This document shows positions 1 through 9,097 of a DNA stretch of 14,071 nucleotides, in pieces. A program made the position numbers and the translations under genes. The DNA is taken from the NCBI RefSeq assembly GCF_000330505.1, contig NW_004440367.1, positions 96,669 through 110,739 on the forward strand. Reading direction: 5' to 3'. Numbering within the stretch: the stretch's first letter is position 1; every line of letters begins with the position of its first letter. Under the pieces are notes generated by a model, which saw only the letters and a list, made by a program, of their open reading frames with translations, searched no databases and was not told the DNA's origin. The stretch comes from Entamoeba invadens IP1. Its lineage: Eukaryota > Evosea > Mastigamoebida > Endamoebidae.

Positions 1-51
1 GGCTGTTTTAACCCATCCACCGAAATCGATCCATCCACAGCAACTTTTTAG
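1..51 (+). CDS. possible 3' end of a gene entering from the left
   Basis: Frame 1 is open from the first base and closes with TAG at 49-51, giving 16 codons that end in Ser-Thr-Ala-Thr-Phe. The first 60 bases are about 47 % G+C, far above the following sequence, which drops to ordinary AT-rich spacer right after. That composition step is the only reason to call coding sequence here. A minus-strand frame is also open across this stretch, so the strand is uncertain. The segment is too short to assign a family. Confidence 0.2.
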   Translation, partial: GCFNPSTEIDPSTATF

Positions 52-1220
52 GACGATCTCCCAAAATTTTCAAAAAATAACCCAATTTTATTTCAAGTTC
101 TTCATTTTTTGTTTTACTATACTTTTAATTCAACTACCAACATAAAACTATACTTGGAATATCGGAATACATTTTGTAGATCATAGTGTAAATTACTCAT
201 CATTACAATGTATCATTAACAAGATCATTTATCTGATACCGTTATAAACTATAAAAAACAAACATGACTTTGGCTCGGCTGGGCATTAACAAATGAAACA
301 ACTCTGAATGATTAACCCTTCGAGGACTGAAAATTTTTTATTTTTTTCTTTTTTTTTCAGAAAAAAAATCCAAAAAATAATTTCTCTTTTCCAAAAAAAA
401 TGAAAATAATGGCGACTTTTCATGAACAATTTAGAATGATTATTGACTTATTTGATAAAATAGTTCAACTTAAATTCAAACTTTTGAATTATTTATAAAA
501 CATTTCATCATTCATAAACTCAAATTAATTGGTTTTTGTTAAAGATTCGTCCTTCAATCAATAAAATATATAATTTAACAAATTAATATTAGTAATAAAA
601 TTAATACGAAAATAAACTGTTTTTATAAACAAATTAAAATGTTAATAAAAATTGATTAAATAATATTATCATATATTCAAGTTTTTTAAAAAACAAAATA
701 AAAAACACTTAAAAGTGTGCAAGATTGTGGGTTTGATATAACCAATAAGATTGGTTCAAACCTGAATATAATAAGAACACAACATAAATATTGTTGTTAA
801 AATAAAAAAGGATTCCATTCAAATTAAAAATACTTAGAGAACCAAATAACAATATCATATTACAATAAAAACCCACTACTTACTATTAATTTTGTTTGTT
901 ATTGTATTAACACAACAATAACAACAAAACAATTGTTTTTTTATGGTAATTCAACTCTATAAAAACACCAATTTAAGTCGAGAAAAATAGCATTTTTGTA
1001 TACATTATACAATGCATGACAAAAGAATAATAAATTGTATAAAATTTTTATTTATAAATAAACTATAAAAACAACCTCTGGATAACAATAATGATGGTAA
1101 TTTATTAAATAATTTATGATTGTTTATTATTATCATTATTAACACAAAACCAAATAAACACATACACAAATATAATTAAATTGAGCCAAGCATGAACAGC
1201 CTTGATTATGCTTATTCGTT
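52..1220. other. AT-rich spacer, no gene seen
   Basis: No frame shows credible coding sequence; A+T is very high with many mononucleotide runs. A pyrimidine tract at about 334-358 ends in CAG and is followed by an A-rich stretch, so it resembles a 3' splice site, but no exons flank it. Two stem-forming sequences lie inside: a bulged hairpin at 730-762 (listed separately) and a 10-bp inverted repeat with arms 896-905 and 915-924. A slightly GC-richer patch at about 268-325 has no readable frame. Confidence 0.6.
730..762. repeat. bulged 13-bp hairpin
   Basis: GGTTTG (730-735) pairs with CAAACC (757-762), and AACCAAT (740-746) pairs with ATTGGTT (750-756) around an AAG loop. The only interruption is a four-base bulge (ATAT, 736-739) on the left arm. 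Thirteen pairs including seven G-C pairs in very AT-rich DNA is more than expected from base composition alone. GGTTCAAACC at its right end resembles a tRNA B box, but no cloverleaf can be built around it. Role unknown. Confidence 0.55.
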
Positions 1221-1253
1221 TATCATCTACAACCACATCCGTTGTAGATGATA
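1221..1253. repeat. perfect 13-bp inverted repeat, 7-base loop
   Basis: TATCATCTACAAC (1221-1233) is the exact reverse complement of GTTGTAGATGATA (1241-1253), with loop CACATCC. It sits immediately beyond the point where similarity to actin stops, so it may mark a rearrangement junction, a small transposon footprint or a hairpin-induced breakpoint. There is no poly-T tail or other sign of a terminator. The structure is certain; the interpretation is open. Confidence 0.7.
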
Positions 1254-1259
1254 GCCATT

Positions 1260-1512
1260 TGTTTGATGCCTGAATACATTGATGTTCCATTTGAAAAGAC
1301 GTTGTTTATATACAAGTCTTTTCTGATATCAACATCTCATTTCGCTATAAAGTTGTAAGCGATTTCGTAGATACCTAATGCTAACATACCTAGGAATGAA
1401 AGCTGGAAGGGTGCTTCTAAGCATCTGAATCTCTTGTTTCCAATGGTGATGACTTTACCATTTGGAGGTTTGTTTGATTTTTTGAGTTTTGAAGATGTAG
1501 CAGCCTTTTTTC
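1260..1512 (-). pseudogene. actin gene fragment, decayed
   Basis: Read on the minus strand, this stretch matches the conserved part of actin at about residues 230-310. It runs from the counterpart of SSALEKSYELPDG (here [13 protein letters not shown]), through [13 protein letters not shown] and FQLSFLGM, to DVDIRKDLY and a degraded GGTTMYPGI (here NGTSMYSGI). The Cys before DVDIRKDLY is replaced by TGA (1337-1339), but the frame continues correctly past the stop. Nothing resembling the N-terminal two thirds or the C terminus of actin is found on either side, so this is a fragment of about 84 codons out of roughly 375 and cannot encode a working protein. Many substitutions are non-conservative (Glu to Lys, Asp to Asn, Pro to Leu, His to Tyr), as expected for an old, unconstrained copy. 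Confidence 0.88.
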
Positions 1513-1539
1513 TGTCAAAATAAATGCAAAACTGCAAAG

Positions 1540-3453
1540 TTATTTATAGTTATGATTAATTATTAATTTTTTGTATTATTATTTTAAAATATAACAAAAA
1601 AGTATGTGTTATTTCACACAATTATTTGATGTTGATTTACGATATTTATAAATTATTTAATTGTTAATTCGGGATATAAGGATTAAAAACCATATTTTTT
1701 ATTACAATTTGGTTTTGTTAAAAGTAGTTAAAAAAGTGCAACATCAAACTATTGATCTATCTATAACAAATCTTGAAATAACCAACTCAATTGTTGTGTT
1801 AATTCAAATTTATATCAAGTATTTTCTTTGTTTTATCACAAACTTTTTTGTTTGGTAGCAAGTGACTTTGTTTTATGTAAGATTTAATTAGTACTTTTAA
1901 TTAATTTAAACCATTTTATTGTTTAGCAATCTTCAAATAAAAACACCAAAATGTTCTTTGCATTTAATTTGTTAAAATAGTATTCATTAATTAAAAATAA
2001 CTATAAATATCTTGCATTATTAAAACAATTGAACAAAACGGGGTAACCTTGCTGTATTTATTTTTAAAAAATTTAACAAAAAAACTATTTAAAAACACAA
2101 AACACAATTCGTTAAAAAAAATCAAATAAACACTACATTATAAATTAACTAATATTTTTAACTATAACTGATAATAATATTATAAGTCTCATTTGTATGT
2201 CTATTTTTTATTGATCCATTGTCATGGTATGACAGATAGTCGTCAATTTAAAATATTCTTTTAAATTACACCTTTTAAAACAAAAGTTATTTTAATATTT
2301 TTGTTATTTGGTGTGTTTAAATAACATTATTTTTCCATTATTGTTATTTAAAAAAATAAATTATTATTTTATTATTGTTATATATCATTCTAGACTCTAT
2401 ATTATTAATGGTAAAATAATATTATAAATATAGTTTGTAATCAATTCTAACATCCAAAAAATAAAAATGTAATCTATATAACAACTACATCAATTATATC
2501 ACATATATACATTTTATTGATCATTCACAAAACCAGTGTGTTTCTGTTTATATAAATTAAATGCTTTTATGTTTTGTTTTAATTCAAACTGTGTATTTCA
2601 GTCAAAACACGCTTTATTTCCAAACACTATGTATTTTCCATAATGATAACATTATAAAAAGGGGTGATTATACCATTTTTGTTATAATTATAATTATTTA
2701 TAAAATACAATATAGTTTTAATTACACAACATTGTTATATCAATGTGATCACTTTTCATTTCGTTGACATCACATTGTAGTAAAGATATGATTGTCAATG
2801 TGTTATTGTGTCAAAATTATGTCTCTCGATTGTTATTATTATATATAACAATTATAATTATAAAACCATTATAAATAACATGATAAATTATTAATAATAT
2901 ATTATTTGATTTTATTATAAAATTTAGTTTAAGGTGTTATCATTGGTTTTAGTTGTGTTGTCTTTACACTTGTGTTTTTCTTTGTTTTTGTTTATCTCTA
3001 TACATTTACAATAAGTTTTTTGTTTGTTGCCCAAAAATGCATTATTTAAAAATGAATAATTTATTTAATATGTATATATTATACAATCTATTATAATTAT
3101 TATGATAGATAATAATATGATCTCATTTATTTAATATTAATTTAATTTGTTAATATTTGTTTGTTTAAACTCAAATAATTAGAAATAGAAATGTAATCAG
3201 TCGTATTAATACATCGTGATTAATAAAAATCAGTTGTATCAAATTGAAAATAGGATGCAATCGTATTACATTTCGGAAATTTATCATGTATACTTGGTGT
3301 TTTAACATTTTCGTAGAATTTCAGAAAATTCTTTAATAATTAAGGTAGAATTGGAAATATTTATTTTAACCGAATTGTTTAAATTAGTTGGTTTACAATT
3401 CAATTATAATAATTATAAAATGGTGTGTAAGCTATCATGACAATAACAGATAA
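1540..3453. other. long AT-rich spacer, no gene seen
   Basis: About 1.9 kb of extremely AT-rich sequence. Short open stretches at 1661-1858 and 2561-2767 encode Ile/Phe/Tyr/Asn-dominated peptides of the kind random AT-rich DNA gives, and I do not call them. Near the right end (3188-3274) there is a 10-bp inverted repeat and a thrice-repeated TCGTAT-type word (listed separately), which may belong to the transposon relic that follows. Confidence 0.65.
3188..3274. repeat. inverted repeat with internal short direct repeats
   Basis: GAAATGTAAT (3188-3197) is repeated in inverse as ATTACATTTC (3265-3274). Between and overlapping them are three related words: ATCAGTCGTATTA (3196-3208), ATCAGTTGTATCA (3229-3241) and GCAATCGTATTA (3257-3268). 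The cluster lies about 180 bases upstream of the transposase relic at 3454, where a transposon end with transposase-binding repeats would be expected. I see no matching inverted end downstream, so an element boundary is only a suggestion. Confidence 0.4.
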
Positions 3454-3681
3454 AAGTTAACGTGGCTTACTGACGATTTTATTTTTTTGTAATTAGAAAA
3501 AGGAATGAATTGAAAATTCAATTTGGAGTTTAATGGAAAAGCGGCATTGATAATTGATGGTTGTTCATGTCACAAGAATGACCAAATGAGGCAATTATAT
3601 GTAATTGACAATATAATGATAATATTGCTGGCACTACACACGTTTCATTTACGCCAACCACTCAATATTGGAGTATTTTAA
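3454..3681 (+). pseudogene. pogo/DDE_1-type transposase relic
   Basis: Frame 1 carries the second half of a DDE_1 catalytic core. A WLTDDFIF segment is followed, after in-frame stops TAA (3490-3492) and TGA (3511-3513), by the second-aspartate motif ALIIDGCSCHKND. About 35 residues later comes QPLNIGVF, the counterpart of the family's QPLDVGVF, with the third catalytic Asp changed to Asn. It aligns without gaps to the longer transposase relic on the minus strand near 10.5 kb (EWVDDVFIF, FLDNCSSHND, then RDVGIF with the same 35-residue spacing), so both derive from one family. Only about 75 codons survive: the N-terminal DNA-binding region, first Asp and C terminus are missing. It abuts the 5' side of the TLDc region, so insertion may have helped destroy that gene. 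Confidence 0.72.
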
Positions 3682-3722
3682 ATTATATAATCAGATTTAT
3701 TTGCTTTGACAAACTTGATAAA

Positions 3723-4540
3723 ATTATTATAAGAAAAAATAACATCACAACCTCACTCAACATAATTGTTATTGATTTGAACAACGCTTCGAACAAAATC
3801 AAAAGTGAATTGGCTCATATTCAACAAAAATGACAACGAGAAGTTGTATGAGATATGGAATGTCAGAATTGCCCTTCTTGAGGAAAAATGCAAAATTGAC
3901 ACAAAACCATATGAAGACCAAATCAACAATATTGTACAAATCAAAAACACTAAAATTGATCAAATAGTAAAATCAGAAAAATTCATCAATTCAAAAAGAC
4001 AACACAAAGAACAAGAAGAATTTGAGAAATTGAAGCGCGAACACATCACAATTGAAGAAAAAGACAGTCTTGAAAAGTTAACAGGAAAGAAGATTGGAAA
4101 TGTAATTTTTGACTCGGACAAAGACGACTGGTCAGTAAACAATTCAGTTTTTGATGCAAAAGTCATTAACAAAAGCAATTTGTGCTTTTTAGTAGAAGAC
4201 ACAAATCACAACAAATTTGGTGGCGTGTTTACTAATAATATCGACGCTATTAGTAAATATAAATCTAATGATGGCAATTCTTATGTATTTTCGCTTGTAA
4301 GAAACGGCATTTTGGATCCAAGAAAGTTTGGGAAGACTGGAATTAACTATTTTGGATTTTATCTTCATTCTCAAGACAATACACACCTTTTTTCATTCAG
4401 TGGCAATGATATAAACGTCTGCAAAAAAAGATCAAAATGAAAGTTGTTGCAAACCGTTTACATACATTGCCAAATCAAACGATTTAACAAATAATGGCAA
4501 TTTTAAACCAAAAAGTGTTGTTGTCTTCCAACTTAACTGA
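3723..4540 (+). pseudogene. TLDc-domain protein with N-terminal coiled coil, broken
   Basis: The main open stretch (3781-4440, frame 1) has no ATG. It opens with a charged coiled-coil region (about 80 residues, including ALLEEKCKID and KRQHKEQEEFEKLKRE), then a TLDc domain: CFLVEDTNHNKFGGVF, NSYVFSLVRNG, FYLHSQ and HLFSFSGNDINVC. It stops at 4438-4440, but one frame over the domain continues (ESCCKPFTYIAK, then SVVVFQLN, a normal TLDc end) to TGA at 4538-4540. The frames join at a run of seven A (4423-4429). At the other end, frame 3 upstream (about 3723-3830) encodes a plausible coiled-coil continuation (LNNASNKIKSELAHIQ) that joins near the A5 run at about 3825-3831. TLDc domains occur in OXR1/TBC1D24-type proteins and in many amoebal proteins; this one's specific role is unknown. 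Two frame breaks and no start codon argue for a pseudogene, though a sequencing error in the A7 run cannot be excluded. Confidence 0.75.
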
Positions 4541-6770
4541 TTTATTTTACTATTTTACTTGTTTATAGTAAATAAAATAATAATAAATAAATAAGCAACA
4601 TAAATTAATTATTAAAACATTATTTTAGGTGATGATATATAAAAAAACACACAATACAATATATTGTCAATGCTGCAAACCTCAATTAAATAACCGTTTT
4701 TTTGAAATATAAAAAATGGCATTTTTTCTTTTAAAAATAAAATAAATAATCTTATTTACAAAAGATTTTTTTTACTCAATTTTAAGAAAATAATCATAAA
4801 AATTAAAAAAAATATATGCTGTTTTGAGAAGGTTTTTGAATAAAAATTTTAAAACTTTACTTTATACATTTTATTCAAATAATAGGACCAGTGTTTCTAA
4901 ATAACAAATTATTACCAGAAAAAAAACAAATATAAAAAAATTTAAATATTTAAACTAAAAATTATAGAAAAATAAAACAAATAAATTTTTGAGAACACTT
5001 GTTTGTTGAATAGCATAAATAAATAATAGAAAAATGTCATTGGAATTAAGTAAAATAATAAATATTGTCATTACATTTTGTGTTCGAGTGTGATATATTA
5101 TTTAACTTGTTCATAATTTGAAGTAACATCTGTTTCATTGTATTTATTAAAGTTGAATCAGTATATCAAATAAAACATAATAATATTTAAATACATTTCT
5201 TAATTTAAATATGTGCATTATTATAACTAAAATATTGTAAAAATTGATCTGAAATCTTAATAATAAATATTTATTATGACAGTTCGTTGTTTTATTATAT
5301 TAAAATTATAATATATAAATTGACATTACAAGGTTTAACAATACTATATAAATATATTTATTTTTATGTTCTTTTCTTTGTGTTTTTAACAACACATTTG
5401 ATAATAAAAAAACAATAAAAGTTTTTATTTAAAATTAAATACAAGTTGTTTACAACTTTGGATTGACTTGAACAAAATATAACAATTTATTTTGACTCAC
5501 AAAAACAATTTATTTCATTTTTAAAAAAAATATACATTATTTATAATTAGTTATATGTATAAACCCGATCCAAACACAGTTAAATAGTTTTTGAGTTGTC
5601 TTGTTTATTATTACATTATTATATCATATGGTTATTATTTAAAACAAATAGTTAATAACAAATATTATAAACATTTTCATTATTATTTAAAATTCTTAAA
5701 GTGTTATGTTCAAGTAATTTTTTTAAGTGTGTATTTTGAGTACATGTCATATAACTATTTGATTGATTTTATCGAATAGTACATTATTTCTTTTGAATAG
5801 TAAATTAAAAACATTTCAAAGTGAATTGTTATGATTATTACTTAAAAAACAAGTAGTGTCTTATGATGAAAACACAACACATCAAACAATTAAATGTTCA
5901 TATTTATGTTTTATAAATTATTCGAGATAGAGATTGTTTCGATACATAACTATTGTACCACAATTAATTATATCAAAAACACAATGGTATAACATATTGT
6001 TTTTTGTCTTTTTGTTTTCTGTGTGTTTCTTTTCTGAATAAATAATCATTTATTACTATAATTTACTTAAGTATTTTTTTTGACACAAACTACAAACTAT
6101 TACCATTAATTTAATTTACTATGTTTTAAAACTATTAAAAACCATGGAGATTTGTAATGGCTTTTTCAAAACTACAGTAAACTATACTTTTTATTCTTCA
6201 TTCTTTAAATCGTTTATTACCGTCATTTTAGAATGTGTATAGTTTGGACGGTTTTGTGGGTAGCCAGTTTTATTTCACTACTGGTTGACAAATCCTAATT
6301 AATTTATTCAACAAATTAAAAATAATAGTTTCAAACACAAATTCTGGCTGAAAATATTTAAAATCAAAACGGGTAGCCACCAGTTGAATCTAGTTTGAAA
6401 CCCTGATAATAATATGATAATAAAGTCCCATAATATTAAAAATATAATATATCATACTATTCTAACATCAAAAGAAATAATCATTGCCGAACTTTGCTAA
6501 CAAGGGTGTTCAATTGTATCTAACAACCTAGAGAGGAAGTGAGATATTTCAACACAGTTTAGATCGATATAACATATATATAGTCTTCCCCGTGGTGATA
6601 TATTTTTATATTATTAATCAAAAAAATCGTAATTAATTTATATCAAGTATCACAATCGATTAAGTTCCAACATTCAAATAATTGAAACTGGCATAATATA
6701 AGAACAGTGACTTACTTTAAATTTTATTATATATATTAATTAACTGTTAAAATATCATTAATTAATCATT
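4541..6770. other. long AT-rich spacer, no confident gene
   Basis: About 2.2 kb with only short AT-biased open stretches (for example 5591-5779, rich in Tyr and Ile), none credible. Two patches depart from the background: 6240-6405, slightly GC-richer with direct repeats (listed separately), and about 6485-6600, which has a fragmentary plus-strand frame interrupted by stops and might be an unrecognisable gene relic. No RNA gene is visible. Confidence 0.6.
6258..6405. repeat. direct repeats in a GC-richer patch, possible transposon end
   Basis: GGGTAGCCA occurs at 6258-6266 and again at 6371-6379, each followed by a variant of CAGTT (CAGTTTTA and CCAGTTGAA). The right-hand copy leads into TAGTTTGAAACCCTG, ending at 6405. 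Read on the minus strand, that end begins CAGGGTTTCAAACTAG, which resembles hAT-type transposon termini. No opposite terminus or flanking target duplication could be found, so a MITE or solo terminus is only a hypothesis. Confidence 0.3.
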
Positions 6771-7104
6771 TCAATGCGTTAAAGTATTTGTTATCAACAT
6801 GACTTAATAAAAATGCATCAACAGAACACGCGAAAATTTCGATAAATCACATTGTGTCGAGTCTAATTGTATTTTTTTATAATTCTGTCGAAGTTATTCA
6901 TCCACATCATTTTCAAAAAGTTTTAATAACTTTAATGCTTCCATCACACTGCCGCGTCAAATCACATTTTTGTTGTTGTCTTGTGTCGAAATATTCGAGC
7001 TAATCCATGAAGACTTGATAGTCGAGTGATATGACAATTGCCAACTCTTTCTTTGTTTCTTGGAACCTTTCCAGCACATTTTTAAAAATTGCGTTGTTGA
7101 TCAT
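6771..7104 (-). pseudogene. unidentified broken gene
   Basis: Minus-strand reading begins with ATG at 7104 (MINNAIFKNVLERFQETKKE) and is helical and charged, then hits TAG at 7000-7002 after 34 codons. The same frame continues as LEYFDTRQQQKCDLTRQCDG to a stop at 6913-6915. An adjacent frame gives MEALKLLKLFENDVDE, then after a further stop LRQNYKKIQLDSTQCDLSKF. A last shift gives CSVDAFLLSHVDNKYFNALK, ending with TGA at 6771-6773. The amino-acid mix (Lys, Glu, Asp, Leu, with some Cys) and higher G+C differ clearly from the spacer peptides around it, which is why I call a decayed gene of about 110 codons. I do not recognise the family. Confidence 0.45.
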
Positions 7105-7542
7105 TTAAAATTTTTTTGTGTTTTTGGAGACTTTGATGTGTATTAACAATGTTTTTAATAAAATATAATATTATTAATTATTATTGATATATTTAATGAA
7201 AAACATATTTTTTTATTAATCCAATTTATACAATTTTTATATTATTAAAGTCTATCCAAAAACGTTGTCCATTTGACAAAATTTTACACAAAATAAAGTG
7301 AAAAAAGGGAATTAAGAAAAAAACGATCAAATCCCGGTAAAAATTAGAAAACAATGTTTAGGTAATGTTTCGAATTGTTTCCCGAAACATTTAAGTTTTA
7401 ATGGTCCAAAAATACCTGGACAACGTTGGAGAGCGGACAAAGTTTTCAAACTGACTTTATAATTTGATTTGAATTAAAATCACGATAATCACCAAATTTA
7501 ACAATACCGAATCAAAAAATTGAAAAACGAACTGAAATTAAT
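7105..7542. other. spacer upstream of the 7543 gene
   Basis: No coding region is supported. A 9-bp inverted repeat (AATGTTTCG at 7364-7372, CGAAACATT at 7383-7391) lies in it. The last bases before the 7543 ATG read ACGAACTGAAATTAATATG. They contain GAAC (7529-7532), a word known as an Entamoeba core promoter element, but its position very close to the start codon and the short match make this weak evidence. Confidence 0.4.
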
Positions 7543-8595
7543 ATGTTTTTGATTTTGTTTCTTTTTCAACTATCAGTATACAGTTATCCTTTAAATACAA
7601 AACCCGTTTATTATTTATACAACTGTTCTACAGACGTAAGTTTAGTCACTTCACCAACAAACTTCGACAAATATTTTAAATGTGTTCAATTTGGTGACTC
7701 TCCGTTTTCTTTTTCTGTTGTTGGAGAGTCAATTTTGAATTTAGTTGTTGACAATGTTAACTCGTCTTTTTTTCAACATAAAAAATTCTGACGTCCCGTC
7801 TTTTTCGATTTTGAACACAAACATCTTAGACTTTGTTTTCGAACACAATGCAAAATCGATTTTTAAGTCGAACAATTAGACAATTGAAAAATTCTTTTTT
7901 AAGGAAAACGACGAATACAATATGACACTTTCTATTTTACAAATTAAAAGCTTATTGGCACAACAAATACACATTGACGAATACAAAACCAGTGATTTTT
8001 ATGGATATAATTGGGACGTTAAAGAACTACAATTCAACAAAAAGGATACACACACTCGATTTGCAATGGCAAAATTGACTATCTCAACATCGATGAGTTC
8101 ATTGCCTATGACGTCGAAATCGAAAATTTGTTGTGTAGATATTTAACAATGGAGAAAGCGGTTTTAGACCACTTTGAGGTGATAGATACGTACTTTGACA
8201 TATACAAATTGAGTGATTCGATTTTCTCGGATTTTGATTTTCAAAATACGATATTGGAGATTCGAAAGGTCGAAAATGTCACTTTCGAAAATTCAAACTT
8301 TGTCGATGCGAGTATTTATACTGAAGTCGAAGACAACGAACACATCGACTTCTTTAATGTTTGCTTTACCAATACACACATCAACAACAAGTATTATTAT
8401 ACCATTCAAGGAGACTTTTATATTGATGTTGATAATGAACTCGTATCTGGTAAATATAACAAAGATGAAGTAGTAAGTGCATCTTTTGTCACACTTTCAA
8501 TAATTTGCTGCATTTATGCGGCATCAGTGTTGTTTGGCATAGTTGGGCTTATTATATTCTTGTTAATTAAAAAGAAAAAGTATAATTCAATTTGA
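7543..8595 (+). pseudogene. secreted type I membrane protein gene, broken
   Basis: The start is ATG at 7543, followed by a clear signal peptide (MFLILFLFQLSVYSYP). About 70 residues with two Cys and N-glycosylation-type Asn sites follow, to a stop at 7789-7791. The protein evidently continues in frame 2 (from about 7774: SDVPSFSILNTNILDFVFEH), which joins at a run of seven T (7767-7773). It is interrupted by TAG (7877-7879) and returns to frame 1 near an A5 run at 8039-8043. Frame 1 then stays open to TGA at 8593-8595. The later part has recurring short Asn/Phe/Val/Asp segments (FSDFDFQNTILEIRKVENVT, then TFENSNFVDASIY), suggestive of a right-handed beta-helix ectodomain. It ends with a hydrophobic transmembrane segment (about SFVTLSIICCIYAASVLFGI onward) and a short KKKKYNSI cytoplasmic tail. 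The order signal, ectodomain, membrane anchor fits a surface protein of about 350 residues. The ligand and family are unknown. Confidence 0.75.
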
Positions 8596-9097
8596 TATCA
8601 TTTTAGTTATTATGTAAGATAGTTAATGTATAAAAAATAAAAATTATATGAATTATTTTAAGTTTGATGTATATTGTTTATATTATATAGTTAGTTATTG
8701 TAATACATACTTGATTTTATATGTTCTAAGCACAACTTTTTATAGAACAAACACATTTTATATGTCAAACATTTAATAATAAAATGATTATTATAAAAAA
8801 TACAAACAATATTTATATATACAGGCAGTGAAGTGAAGGTATAAATTTTCAATTGAATACTAAATAAAAGGGTTTTTTCTTTTTATAAATCTTGTTTTAA
8901 TTGGCTAAAACAGTCGTTCTCAATAAAGCCCTAGATAAACAAGCTGAAATTGTCCTTTTTTATAATAAATATGGACATTTTTTATTTTTGCTACCAAATT
9001 GTCAATTTGTGAATTATAAACATTAGTTATTTAAATTATTAAAAAATAATAATCATGGAAAACTCAAATCACAAATAAACCAGTAAAAAACCATCAA
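8596..9097. other. AT-rich spacer
   Basis: No gene is seen. Just after the 8595 stop the sequence is T- and AATAAA-like rich, as expected for a 3' flank, but no polyadenylation site can be fixed. CAGTCGTTCTCAA at 8911-8923 is a GC-richer word in a position suitable for the downstream end of the minus-strand transposon that follows; see the finding on it. Confidence 0.5.

Noticed and set aside
334..360. Intron 3' splice site (pyrimidine tract plus CAG)
   Set aside because: No coding exon on either side.
730..770. Possible tRNA because of GGTTCAAACC
   Set aside because: No acceptor, D or anticodon arm can be drawn; the word is explained by the bulged hairpin.
1661..1858. Plus-strand open frame of 65 codons
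   Set aside because: Peptide is Ile/Leu/Asn/Tyr-rich as random AT-rich DNA gives, does not start with a credible ATG context and shows no motif.
2561..2767. Plus-strand open frame of 68 codons
   Set aside because: Composition of random AT-rich sequence (Ile, Tyr, Phe); the hydrophobic start could mimic a signal peptide but nothing follows.
3753..4386. Three minus-strand frames opposite the TLDc region
   Set aside because: They are antisense shadows; the plus strand carries the recognisable TLDc motifs.
5591..5779. Plus-strand open frame of 62 codons
   Set aside because: Tyr/Ile-rich noise without family features.
8213..8473. Alternative plus-strand frame inside the membrane protein gene
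   Set aside because: Overlaps the frame with the coherent ectodomain and membrane anchor; Ser/Ile/Thr-rich shadow.
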